Shown in pieces: positions 1 through 7,422 of a stretch of DNA of 15,246 bases. The notes beneath the pieces were generated by a model. The model was not told the origin of the DNA and did no database searches. It saw nothing but the letters and a program-made list of their open reading frames with translations. Each line of letters starts with the position of its first letter. Position 1 is the first letter of the stretch. Source of the DNA: an uncultured Verrucomicrobiota bacterium (GTDB lineage Bacteria; Verrucomicrobiota; Kiritimatiellia; RFP12; UBA1067); the NCBI GenBank assembly GCA_945483525.1, contig CALYRV010000040.1, positions 1-15,246 of the forward strand. The letters run 5' to 3'. A program made the translations under genes and the position numbers.

Positions 1-24
1 TAGTTCATCACAAGGAATTATGAC

Positions 25-990
25 ATGGCGAGTAACAGTGATTTCATGGTGTTTTCCGGAACGGCGAATCCTGCGTTGGCGCAGAAGGTTGCCGATTATC
101 TCGGTCGTCCCCTCAATGCGATCAACATTCCGCACTTTCCTGATGGTGAGACGTTCTGTCAGGTTATTGACGGCGTGCGCGGCAAGGACGTGTTCGTCAT
201 TCAGTCTGGCAGCCCGGCGCCGAACGACGCCTATATGGAGCTTTTCATCATTATTGACGCGCTTAAGCGTGGCAGCGCCAAGCGTATCACCGCGGTGCTT
301 CCGTACTATGGTTATGCCCGTCAGGACCGCAAGGACCAGCCGCGGGTTCCGATTACGGCGCGGCTTATCGCGAACCTCCTCGAGGCTGCCGGTGCTGATC
401 GCGTTATGACGCTTGATCTGCACGCGAATCAGATTCAGGGCTTCTTCGACATTCCGCTTGATCACCTCAAGGCAGAGCCGATTATTCTCAAGTATATCCG
501 CGATCAGCATTGGTCCAATCCGATCATCGTCGCTCCTGATACGGGCGGGGCGAAGACGGCTTACGGCTATAGCCGCAAGCTCGGTTGCGGTCTCGCGATC
601 GTCGCCAAGCAGCGTACCGGTGGAGACACGGTAGAGAGCTTCTCGATTGTCGGCGATGTGAGTGGACACGAAGTCATTATGATTGATGACATGACTGCAA
701 CTGGCGGCACGCTTTCGGCCGCGGCGAAGATGTGCCGCGATAACGGCTGCAAGTCGGTTCACGCTTTCGTCTCTCACTTCCCGCTGACCCCGAAAGGCGC
801 GGAGCGTCTGATGACCGAAGGGTATCTTGACGAGCTCGTCGTTACCGACTCCATCGCGCTTCGCGAGGGTTTCGATCCGTCCAAGCTGCCGTTCAAGCTT
901 ACGCAGCTTTCGGTTGCTCCGCTCATTGGCGAGGCGATCAAGCGGACGCATAACGACGAGTCGATCAATGATCTTTTCAATCACGAGTAA
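25..990 (+). CDS. prs: Ribose-phosphate pyrophosphokinase (PRPP synthetase)
   Basis: Makes 5-phosphoribosyl 1-diphosphate from ribose 5-phosphate and ATP in the cytoplasm, feeding purine, pyrimidine, His, Trp and NAD synthesis. The 321 residues match the usual length (about 310-320) of class I bacterial enzymes. Visible signatures: an N-terminal F-S-G-T-A-N-P segment with F-P-D-G-E-T at 38-43, the ATP-site Y-Y-G-Y-A-R-Q-D-R-K-D at 94-104, the metal-binding D-L-H at 131-133 within a D-L-H-A-N-Q-I-Q-G-F-F motif, P-D-T-G-G-A-K-T-A at 171-179, and the PRPP-binding loop D-D-M-T-A-T-G-G-T around 221-229. The ATG at 25 follows AAGGAA (12-17). The stop codon directly abuts the pth start at 991, implying cotranscription. 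In many bacteria rplY/ctc lies between these two genes; here it is absent. The assignment is secure; only the upstream promoter is outside the window. Confidence 0.97.
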   Translation: MASNSDFMVFSGTANPALAQKVADYLGRPLNAINIPHFPDGETFCQVIDGVRGKDVFVIQSGSPAPNDAYMELFIIIDALKRGSAKRITAVLPYYGYARQDRKDQPRVPITARLIANLLEAAGADRVMTLDLHANQIQGFFDIPLDHLKAEPIILKYIRDQHWSNPIIVAPDTGGAKTAYGYSRKLGCGLAIVAKQRTGGDTVESFSIVGDVSGHEVIMIDDMTATGGTLSAAAKMCRDNGCKSVHAFVSHFPLTPKGAERLMTEGYLDELVVTDSIALREGFDPSKLPFKLTQLSVAPLIGEAIKRTHNDESINDLFNHE

Positions 991-1566
991 ATGATCATCA
1001 TTGTTGGCTTGGGCAATCCGGGTGCGCAGTATGCAAATACTCCGCACTCGGTTGGTTTTGAGTCTGTCGATGCCATTGCCGAAGCCATTGGCGCAACCTG
1101 GGAGGAGAAGCGTCAGTTCAAGTGTCTTTGGGCTAAAGGCGTTTTCGCGGGTGTACCCGTGATCCTCTGTAAGCCCCAGACCTACATGAACCTTTCTGGA
1201 GAGTCGGTTGCTCCGCTTGTGAAGTATTCCAATGCCACTGCCGATGATCTCATCGTGGTTCAGGATGATATCGATCTTCCTCTTGGGCGGATGCGAGTCC
1301 GTAAGGGTGGAACATGCGGCGGGCACAACGGAATTCGTAATATCATCGAGCGGTTGGGAACGATGCATTTCACGCGTCTCAAGCTTGGCGTCGGCAAGGA
1401 TCCTGAGAATGTGATCGCTCATGTACTTGGAAAGTTCGATCCCGCTTCCCGCAAGATCATGGACGATGTTATCGTGACATCGGTCAAGGCCGTGGAGTCG
1501 ATCCTTCGCGACGGACCAGATAGCGCCATGAATAAGTTCAATGGGTATTCCGCCGTCGTGGTGTGA
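991..1566 (+). CDS. pth: Peptidyl-tRNA hydrolase
   Basis: Cytoplasmic hydrolase that cleaves the ester bond of peptidyl-tRNAs dropped from stalled ribosomes, recycling tRNA. At 191 residues it has the normal Pth length. Family marks are present: G-L-G-N-P-G at 6-11, the catalytic His at 19 in N-T-P-H-S-V-G-F (usually N-T-R-H-N-x-G-F, so two flanking positions differ), P-Q-T-Y-M-N-L-S-G at 62-70, the D-D-I-D-L-P-L-G segment at 92-99 with the conserved Asp pair, and G-G-H-N-G-I at 110-115. The ATG immediately follows the prs stop (TAAATG) with no clear Shine-Dalgarno, so translation is probably coupled to prs. Core catalytic residues (His19, the Asn of M-N-L-S-G, Asp92/93, Asn113) look intact. 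Confidence 0.96.
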   Translation: MIIIVGLGNPGAQYANTPHSVGFESVDAIAEAIGATWEEKRQFKCLWAKGVFAGVPVILCKPQTYMNLSGESVAPLVKYSNATADDLIVVQDDIDLPLGRMRVRKGGTCGGHNGIRNIIERLGTMHFTRLKLGVGKDPENVIAHVLGKFDPASRKIMDDVIVTSVKAVESILRDGPDSAMNKFNGYSAVVV

Positions 1567-1590
1567 CGGCAAAAAATCTAGGTTAAAATC

Positions 1591-2703
1591 ATGTCCAGTC
1601 TCAATCAGACTCCTCGCGGCAACCGTATTCATATTGCGTTCTTCGGGTTGAGGAATGCTGGCAAATCGACTCTGGTCAACGCCTTTTGCGGGCAGGAGCT
1701 GGCGATTGTCAGCGACACCCCTGGCACCACTACCGATCCCGTTTCCAAGGCGATGGAGATTCTCCCTCTTGGTCCGTGCCGGATCACTGATACCGCCGGT
1801 CTTGACGACGAAGGTGAATTGGGTGAAATGCGCGTTAAGAAGTCGCTAGATGTTCTGTCTACCGCTGATATCGCCGTCTGGGTTGGAGGGGATGCTGAAA
1901 CCGTTGCCAGGGGCGCAGCTTGGAAGGATAGGTTTCTTTCCGAGTGCAAGAAGCGCAATGTTCGGGTGTTTGAATATGAGCGCGGAGAGGATGTCGGCGA
2001 CCTCAAGCGGAAGATCGCCGAGGTGAAGCTTGAAGAGAGGATTCCGGGGCTGTTGGACGGACTTGTCAAAGCCGGCGATCACGTTACCTGCGTATGTCCG
2101 ATTGACTCTTCGGCCCCGAAGGGGCGGCTCATTCTGCCGCAGGTGCAGGTTATCCGCGAGTGTCTTGATCTTCACGCCACGTGTACGGTTGTCCAACCTG
2201 AGGATTTCGTCGACGACGGGGGGCTGGTGATTTCCGATTCTCAGGCGGTGGGAAGATTCAAGGCCAAACATCTGACCACCTTTTCGGTTCTTTTCGCGCG
2301 ACAGAAGGGTGACTTCGCGGAGTTCCTCCGCGGTGTCAAGGCGATCAAGAGCCTCAAGGATGGTGATACGGTGCTGATTTCCGAAGCTTGCACGCATCGC
2401 CGCCATTGCGAGGATATTGGCACGACTAAGATCCCTAAAGCGGTAATGTCGCTTTCCGGTTGTCAGAAGCTTAATTTCGCGTTTTCGTCTGGTGCGACTT
2501 TCAATCCCGAAACGATGCGTTCGCTTGGTACTCACGCTTCGCTGATCGTCCATTGTGGCGGTTGTATGCTGACGCGGCGAGAGCTTCTGCACCGCATTGA
2601 GCTTGCGAAGGCGGCGAAGGTGCCGATCGTCAACTACGGCATTGTGCTTTCGGCTGCTGCAGGACTGACAAGCGTCGATGAAAATGGTATAATCTCTTCG
2701 TGA
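1591..2703 (+). CDS. hydF: [FeFe]-hydrogenase H-cluster maturation GTPase HydF
   Basis: HydF is the GTPase scaffold on which HydE and HydG products are assembled into the 2Fe subcluster delivered to [FeFe]-hydrogenase. Visible: P-loop G-L-R-N-A-G-K-S at 19-26, T-T-T-D-P at 46-50 (G2 region), D-T-A-G at 67-70 (G3), D-D-E-G-E-L-G at 72-78, a middle segment P-I-D-S-S-A-P-K-G-R-L-I-L-P-Q at 170-184, and the C-terminal cluster ligands C267-T-H269 followed by H321-C322-G-G-C325. This is the diagnostic CxH...HCxxC signature of HydF. At 370 residues it is somewhat shorter than the roughly 400 usual; the missing part is where NKxD (G4) and G5 would be. Start ATG 1591 places the G1 motif at the usual distance. 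The 3' end overlaps the next start by 4 nt (GTGA) and contains that gene's putative promoter. HydE, HydG and hydrogenase are not in the window. Confidence 0.93.
   Translation: MSSLNQTPRGNRIHIAFFGLRNAGKSTLVNAFCGQELAIVSDTPGTTTDPVSKAMEILPLGPCRITDTAGLDDEGELGEMRVKKSLDVLSTADIAVWVGGDAETVARGAAWKDRFLSECKKRNVRVFEYERGEDVGDLKRKIAEVKLEERIPGLLDGLVKAGDHVTCVCPIDSSAPKGRLILPQVQVIRECLDLHATCTVVQPEDFVDDGGLVISDSQAVGRFKAKHLTTFSVLFARQKGDFAEFLRGVKAIKSLKDGDTVLISEACTHRRHCEDIGTTKIPKAVMSLSGCQKLNFAFSSGATFNPETMRSLGTHASLIVHCGGCMLTRRELLHRIELAKAAKVPIVNYGIVLSAAAGLTSVDENGIISS
2665..2693 (+). promoter_or_regulatory. Putative leaderless promoter for the C10 peptidase gene
   Basis: CTGACA at 2665-2670 (-35-like), a 17-nt spacer, then TATAAT at 2688-2693 preceded by TGG (extended -10). 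The -10 ends 6 nt before the GTG at 2700, so the expected transcription start falls on the start codon. It lies inside the hydF 3' end. Sequence match is strong; function is inferred. Confidence 0.6.
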
Positions 2704-5700
2704 GATTACGTCGGTTGGTATTGTTTCTTTCGGCCGCTCTCGCTGCGGTGTTTTCGGCGTTCGCCGGATTGACGGCCGATGACGCCGTCGCTGTCGCGCG
2801 CAGGTTCTCTAGGGCTGGCTCCCGGCTTGGCGTCGGTCTGGGCGGCGAGCCGGTGTCGACTCGTCGTCATCTCGTGAGGGACGGCGTTCCGTTCTATTCC
2901 GTGCGTATGCGCGACCGGGGGACGGTGTTCGTGTCCGAGGAGAACGGACCAGTAGTCGCGTTCACGGCGGAGTCCGTTGATTTCGATGCGCTCGCTTCCG
3001 ATTCTCCGCTCCGTGCGTTGCTTGAGCGGGATGCCAAGGTTCGTGCGAACATCGCCGCTCTAGGCGCCAATGATTCTTCTCCGTACTATTCCGATCATAC
3101 CAACCGAGTGTTGGGGGTAGACGACATCCGTGTAGCGCCGTTGGTGAAGACGAAATGGAGCCAGGGGTTGGCCGGCGGACATTACTGCTTTAATTACTAC
3201 ACGCCCAATCATTATGTCTGCGGCTGCACCGCTACCGCAATGGCGCAGCTCATGCGGTATTACGAATATCCGGTTGACCCGATATCCCCGGTTGCTAAAC
3301 AATGTCGTGTCGACAATTCCGGCATGGTGCTTACCACTCAGGGCGGAGTGTATGAGTGGTCGAAGATGACGCTTGAACCTAATAGCGGCAATTATAACGA
3401 CGAGTCATGGGCGGCGATCGGAAAACTGACGTCGGATGTCGGTATCGCTCTCGAGTCCGATTACGGGCCCAACGGTACGGGGGCTAATCCCGATTCCGTC
3501 GCGAATGTCCTCACCGGAACATTCGGTTATCCTAATGCGGTGATGTACGGTTGCGACAACGTCTATTTCGAGGCTGTCGGTGGGGATGGATTGGTCCGTA
3601 GCGATCGCGGACTTCATAATCGCGCGAACCGTCAGAACATGATCTGCGCCAACCTCGATGCGGGACGTCCGGTGATGCTCGCCATCTACGGATATTCCGT
3701 CGGACATGTCGGCGACAGTGGTGGCGATTACTTCGCCGGACACGCCGTTGTTGGTGACGGATACGGATATTGCGACGTGGGCGGCGAGAAGGTCCCGTAT
3801 ATCCATCTGAACCTCGGCTGGGGAGGTGCCGATGACGCCTGGTATAATGTGCCAGAGATTTGTACCGCCAAAACCGGAGCTACTGTCGCCGACAACGGCT
3901 ACGATTTTACCATCTTCTACGGTTGCGTCGGCAATATCTTCACAGACAGGACTGGCGGTGAAATCGTTTCGGGACGGGTGATTGATACTAACGGACTCGC
4001 GGTGGCGTCCGCTGAAGTGTCCATAGAAGGGGTCGGAACGGTGATGACTGGGGAGAACGGCATCTATTCTTTCATCGTTCCCTCGGACATGCGTATGGAC
4101 GTGTTCGCCTCCTTCGGCGCCGTCACCGGCGTAGTAGATGTTACTACCGGATGCAGTTCCGGAGCGTCCATCGGCAATCGCTGGGGCGTTGACATTGTTC
4201 TCGGGCTCGACACCCGCGAACGGACGGTGCCGACGAATTTCTACGTTTCCGCGTCATTCGGAATCAACGCTCCGGGCCGCGGCACTTTCGCCGCGCCGTA
4301 TGCGACGATCCAGTATGCGATCACTAACGGGCAACCCTTGGCGTCTGGCGATGTAATCCATGTTCTTCCGGGAACGTATTACGGGTGTGTTGAATCACCA
4401 TCTACTTCGGTGTCGATCGTCTCTACGGACGGCCCTGAGGTCACACTTATCGATGGAGAGGGACGGGATTGTTGCTATTACGGTGAGGCGAATCCTGATA
4501 ATCTTTTGTCTGGATTTACGATCACGAATGGTGCGTATTACGGCGGTATCTGCATCGGAACCGCAACCAATTGCGTGATCGTCGGCTGCGCGAGCGGCAG
4601 TGACGTCAGATACGGATACGGCGGCGGCGCCAGCAGCGCCTCGCTTTACGGCTGCGTCATCCACAATAACGAGGCCGATTACGGCGGCGGTGCCGCCGGC
4701 TGTGTGCTGGTCAACTGCACGGTATATGACAACTGGGCGTATTTCGCCGGCGGAGGTGTGGATTGCGACTGCGCGGTTACCAATTCCATCGTCTGGCGCA
4801 ACTGGGCGGATGTGGACGATCTCGTTGAGAACTGGGAGCGCAATGAATCTCTCGGTTCGTGGGGATCTGTCGTCAAGTGTCCTTCGTTCACCTGCTCCTG
4901 CACTTTTCCTGACGGATTCGAGGATCTCGGCGGCAACATCACGAACGAGCCGATGTGCGTTTCGTTCGATGTCGACGACTGGCGGCTGCGCATCGGTTCG
5001 CCGTGCGCGGGGGCCGGACTCTGGGGATTGAACATGGGCGCGTGGCAGGGGGATCCGCTGCCCGGTTATGTTATTTCCGCCGAAGTGAACGGTCGCGGCT
5101 CGGTCTTACCGCGTTCACGGTTTGTTCTTGAAGGCGAGGATGCGGTCTTCACGGCCAGTGGCGACCATCCTTTCCTCGGTATGGAGACGAACGGGGTGCT
5201 GGCGTCCGTCGAGAGGCTGTTCGTATGGCGGAATGTCCGTGCGGATGGACTGCTGACCGCGTGTTTCGGGGTGACGAACTACTGTGTTGACGCGGCCGTC
5301 GGCGACGATGGCAACGACGGCCTCTCCTGGGCCGCTCCGCTGAAGACGATCTTCGGGATGGTGCAGAAGGCCGGCCGAGGTGATCGTGCCGCGTTCCGTC
5401 CCGGCGTCTACGACGGCTGCGAATGGTGTGTCTACGGCGTCGAGGCCGAATCGACGGACGGTCCTTCGGTGACGATAATCGACGGCGGTGGGACGAACCG
5501 CTGTGTCTACGCGGACGAGATGGTCTATCGGGGCTTCACCTTCCGGAACGGCAACGCTTGGGTTGATTACGGCGGCGGGGCGCTTTACGGTGCTTTCGTC
5601 GACTGCGTGTTCTCCAATTGCACCGCGGCTTATGGCGGCGCGGCGGCGGGTTCGGTGATGACGAACTGTCTGGTGGTGGGGAACCGCGCCGAGAGTTACC

Positions 5701-6587
5701 AGTCGAACGGACGCAATATTGGCGGTTACGGCGGCGGAGTCTATGAAAGTGTTCTGGTGAACTGCACGGTTGCCGACAACACCGCGTACCGCTATGGCGG
5801 CGGGGCGTATCTTCATTCCCAGGGTGAGGCGCGCAATTCGATCATCTGCGGAAACAAGAGCGAATCTGGCAGCTCTTACGGCAATAATGTTTACGGCAAT
5901 CATTACTGGACGATGTCCAATTCCCTGTCCGATGTTGACGCGAAGTTCCGTGATGCTGCGAACGGCGATTACCGGATCCTCCCGTCGTCCCCGGCGGTGG
6001 ATGCGGGCTCGATTGATTTCGTTTCCGTCAATTGTGATCTTGCCGGCACTAATCGAACATGGGGGGCTGCGGTTGACATCGGCTGCTACGAATACCACCT
6101 GCCGCCGTGCGTGACCGATCCCACGGACATCGGTGTTGCTGCGGCTCTGGCTGCAGAAGGATACTGCAGCGAATATTCCGCGGCGGTGACCGAACCGAAG
6201 GATTATGCGTATCTCATCGAGTGGGCTCGTGATCATGGTCTTGCAGCATCTGATCTCAACGCCTCGCCGACCGGCTTCATCTCTCCGGCGTTGAATGCGG
6301 ACGGATTGCTGGATCTTGATCCGACTAATCTTGTCTTGAAGTCATTCGTCCCGTTGTCCGGCAACGGTTGGAATCTCTTGCTCACGATGCCCGGCTATGA
6401 AATCGCGAAGGTTAATATTCCGCTGCTCAAGGCGGCAATCGGCCTGATCGGGTCGGGCACTCTAGATGGCGTATATTCTGCTGACGGACTCGACATTACC
6501 GTTACTCCTGCCATGGATGACGTTGAGATCAAGATTGCGATTCCAGAGGCATCCCCAGATTACTTTCTTAAAGTCACGATAAGATGA
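2700..6587 (+). CDS. Secreted C10-family (streptopain-like) cysteine peptidase with tandem beta-helix blocks
   Basis: A 1295-residue exported protein. Residues 1-22 form a signal peptide (M-R-L-R-R, a hydrophobic core, Ala-rich end near S-A-F-A). Residues about 23-145 resemble the propeptide/inhibitor region of C10 peptidases. The catalytic domain spans about 146-415: nucleophile C176 in C-G-C-T-A-T-A-M-A-Q, catalytic His348 in A-G-H-A-V-V-G-D-G, and the conserved N-L-G-W-G-G at 371-376. Residues about 419-481 look like a carboxypeptidase-regulatory-like beta-sandwich. Two homologous parallel beta-helix blocks follow (about 514-780 and 861-1133), both carrying D-V/D-R...P-G-x-Y, S-T-D-G-P, I-D-G and repeated Y-G-G-G turns. 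The last 150 residues form a separate C-terminal domain. GTG 2700 was chosen because the signal peptide begins there; it overlaps the hydF stop by 4 nt. Likely a surface or extracellular protease; substrate unknown. Confidence 0.85.
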   Translation: MRLRRLVLFLSAALAAVFSAFAGLTADDAVAVARRFSRAGSRLGVGLGGEPVSTRRHLVRDGVPFYSVRMRDRGTVFVSEENGPVVAFTAESVDFDALASDSPLRALLERDAKVRANIAALGANDSSPYYSDHTNRVLGVDDIRVAPLVKTKWSQGLAGGHYCFNYYTPNHYVCGCTATAMAQLMRYYEYPVDPISPVAKQCRVDNSGMVLTTQGGVYEWSKMTLEPNSGNYNDESWAAIGKLTSDVGIALESDYGPNGTGANPDSVANVLTGTFGYPNAVMYGCDNVYFEAVGGDGLVRSDRGLHNRANRQNMICANLDAGRPVMLAIYGYSVGHVGDSGGDYFAGHAVVGDGYGYCDVGGEKVPYIHLNLGWGGADDAWYNVPEICTAKTGATVADNGYDFTIFYGCVGNIFTDRTGGEIVSGRVIDTNGLAVASAEVSIEGVGTVMTGENGIYSFIVPSDMRMDVFASFGAVTGVVDVTTGCSSGASIGNRWGVDIVLGLDTRERTVPTNFYVSASFGINAPGRGTFAAPYATIQYAITNGQPLASGDVIHVLPGTYYGCVESPSTSVSIVSTDGPEVTLIDGEGRDCCYYGEANPDNLLSGFTITNGAYYGGICIGTATNCVIVGCASGSDVRYGYGGGASSASLYGCVIHNNEADYGGGAAGCVLVNCTVYDNWAYFAGGGVDCDCAVTNSIVWRNWADVDDLVENWERNESLGSWGSVVKCPSFTCSCTFPDGFEDLGGNITNEPMCVSFDVDDWRLRIGSPCAGAGLWGLNMGAWQGDPLPGYVISAEVNGRGSVLPRSRFVLEGEDAVFTASGDHPFLGMETNGVLASVERLFVWRNVRADGLLTACFGVTNYCVDAAVGDDGNDGLSWAAPLKTIFGMVQKAGRGDRAAFRPGVYDGCEWCVYGVEAESTDGPSVTIIDGGGTNRCVYADEMVYRGFTFRNGNAWVDYGGGALYGAFVDCVFSNCTAAYGGAAAGSVMTNCLVVGNRAESYQSNGRNIGGYGGGVYESVLVNCTVADNTAYRYGGGAYLHSQGEARNSIICGNKSESGSSYGNNVYGNHYWTMSNSLSDVDAKFRDAANGDYRILPSSPAVDAGSIDFVSVNCDLAGTNRTWGAAVDIGCYEYHLPPCVTDPTDIGVAAALAAEGYCSEYSAAVTEPKDYAYLIEWARDHGLAASDLNASPTGFISPALNADGLLDLDPTNLVLKSFVPLSGNGWNLLLTMPGYEIAKVNIPLLKAAIGLIGSGTLDGVYSADGLDITVTPAMDDVEIKIAIPEASPDYFLKVTIR

Positions 6588-7054
6588 AAAATTTTAAACT
6601 CAATCCAGATTTCGCCAGGCGCTATTGCTTTGTTGCACTGCTTTTCGCCGGGATGGGGGGATGGTTCGGCTATGACGGACTTATCACCTATCCGAACACC
6701 GAAGCCGCGGCGCTTTACGAGTCCATTGAAAAGTCCCCGCCTCCGCAGGAGATGGGCGCCGAGCAACTCGAGGCGTTTAAGCGGCAGAAGATTCAGTCGC
6801 AATACGGACTCTCCTGCGTGCTTTTCGTTGCCTCAATTTGGGTGGCGATTATTCTCTTTAAAGCCTGGAAGTTTGATTTCGATCCTGCTAAGGCCGGCAA
6901 GATCATCGCGGTTGATCGTGCTAAATGGGAGACGAAGGGCATTATCGTGCTTACTACTGAAATGTACGGCAAGGTGACGCTGGATTCGTTTCATCATCTC
7001 GGCGTGACTGAATATGAGAAACAGCTGCCCCATTCCTTGTCGGCTGACAGCTAA
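6584..7054 (+). CDS. Hypothetical two-pass membrane protein
   Basis: A 156-residue protein I do not recognise. It has two hydrophobic segments, about 13-33 and 74-93, separated by a hydrophilic, Glu- and Pro-containing stretch (about 34-73), and a soluble C-terminal part of about 60 residues containing G-K-I-I-A-V-D and W-E-T-K-G-I-I-V-L. This pattern suggests a small inner-membrane protein with a PH-like or beta-rich cytosolic tail, but no function can be assigned. Its ATG overlaps the stop of the peptidase gene by 4 nt (ATGA), so it is probably translated by coupling and belongs to the same transcription unit. Codon use resembles its upstream neighbours. It is the last protein gene before tRNA-Asn. 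Confidence 0.75.
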   Translation: MKNFKLNPDFARRYCFVALLFAGMGGWFGYDGLITYPNTEAAALYESIEKSPPPQEMGAEQLEAFKRQKIQSQYGLSCVLFVASIWVAIILFKAWKFDFDPAKAGKIIAVDRAKWETKGIIVLTTEMYGKVTLDSFHHLGVTEYEKQLPHSLSADS

Positions 7055-7063
7055 AATACCCCC

Positions 7064-7093
7064 TTGTCAAGGGCGCACCGTTTTTGATATACT
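7064..7093 (+). promoter_or_regulatory. Promoter of tRNA-Asn
   Basis: TTGTCA (7064-7069), an 18-nt spacer and TATACT (7088-7093) with TGA just upstream (extended -10). The predicted start is near 7100, about 13 nt before the mature tRNA 5' end. The -35 sits inside a short palindrome CCCTTG-T-CAAGGG at 7061-7073. Confidence 0.65.
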
Positions 7094-7112
7094 ATTGCCC
7101 AGTTGAGAAAGT

Positions 7113-7187
7113 TCGGGCGTGGCGCAGTGGTAGCGCAGTTGACTGTTAATCAATTGGTCGCTGGTTCGAATCCAGCCGCCCGAGCCA
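7113..7187 (+). tRNA. tRNA-Asn (anticodon GTT), CCA encoded
   Basis: A complete cloverleaf can be folded by eye. The acceptor stem is TCGGGCG (7113-7119) with CGCCCGA (7177-7183), discriminator G 7184, and encoded CCA at 7185-7187. The D-arm is GCGC/GCGC around AGTGGTA (7122-7136). The anticodon stem is GTTGA/TCAAT with loop CTGTTAA (7143-7149), giving anticodon GTT at 7145-7147. The variable loop is five nt, and the T-arm is GCTGG/CCAGC around TTCGAAT (7160-7176). It has its own promoter and is followed by an intrinsic terminator. It marks the left edge of the accessory region, and tRNA genes are common integration sites. Confidence 0.97.
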
Positions 7188-7196
7188 ATCAATAAG

Positions 7197-7237
7197 CGGG
7201 AAAAGGCCTTTTTTAAGGGCCTTTTTTCATTTTCCCG
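7197..7237 (+). terminator. Intrinsic terminator after tRNA-Asn
   Basis: AAAAGGCC (7201-7208) pairs with GGCCTTTT (7218-7225) and runs into a T-tract. A nested outer pairing CGGGAAAA (7197-7204) with TTTTCCCG (7230-7237) could form alternatively. It lies 10 nt after the tRNA CCA end. Confidence 0.85.
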
Positions 7238-7301
7238 ATTTTCCAGGTTTTTGGCCGTGTTCTTCATTTGTGTTCACGTTGATTGTCTTGTGGGCTTTTC
7301 G

Positions 7302-7390
7302 TTATTTGTGATGAGAGCTCAATTGTCAATTCTGGATTGACAAATGTGAATTGTTGTATTTGTGATGAGGTATGTTTGGTATAATTGAGC
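7302..7390. repeat. Nested symmetric elements, candidate operator region
   Basis: Three superimposed elements lie in the gap before the gene at 7423. (1) A direct repeat of TATTTGTGATGAG at 7303-7315 and 7357-7369, 54 nt apart. (2) A perfect 8-bp inverted repeat TTGTCAAT (7323-7330) / ATTGACAA (7336-7343) around TCTGG. (3) A perfect 8-bp inverted repeat GCTCAATT (7317-7324) / AATTGAGC (7383-7390) enclosing the rest; its right arm overlaps the -10 at 7380-7385. The repeats are seen directly; regulatory use is inferred. Confidence 0.55.
7377..7385 (+). promoter_or_regulatory. Extended -10 promoter for the 7423-8201 gene pair
   Basis: TGGTATAAT at 7377-7385 is an extended -10. No good -35 sits at 16-18 nt (TATTTG at 7357-7362), which an extended -10 can tolerate. 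The predicted start near 7392 gives a leader of about 30 nt containing GGAGG (7406-7410) ahead of ATG 7423. Confidence 0.5.
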
Positions 7391-7422
7391 CGAGAGGACC
7401 AATATGGAGGTGCGACTAGTCT

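Noticed and set aside
1584..1589. TAAAAT just before hydF as a -10
   Set aside because: Only 1 nt before the start codon and no TG extension; AGG at 1580-1582 is a better (weak) ribosome-binding site and the gene probably belongs to the prs-pth unit.
1846..2592. Minus-strand open frame under hydF
   Set aside because: Overlaps the conserved HydF frame almost completely; Arg-rich shadow composition.
3840..3848. A further TGGTATAAT inside the peptidase gene
   Set aside because: It encodes W-Y-N in frame in the C10 domain after the conserved G-W-G-G segment, so codon use explains it. It shows the motif can occur by chance and tempers the promoter claims.
5115..6236. Long minus-strand open frame inside the peptidase gene
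   Set aside because: A shadow of the GC-rich repetitive beta-helix coding region; low-complexity composition and no recognisable domain.
7067..7267. Antisense frame over tRNA-Asn (G-G-W-I-R-T-S-D type protein)
   Set aside because: A well-known spurious translation of tRNA antisense strands; it spans the tRNA and its terminator.
7337..7342. TTGACA as a -35 for the 7380 -10
   Set aside because: Spacing is 37 nt, far outside the workable range, and no -10 lies at 16-18 nt; it is better explained as an arm of the palindrome.
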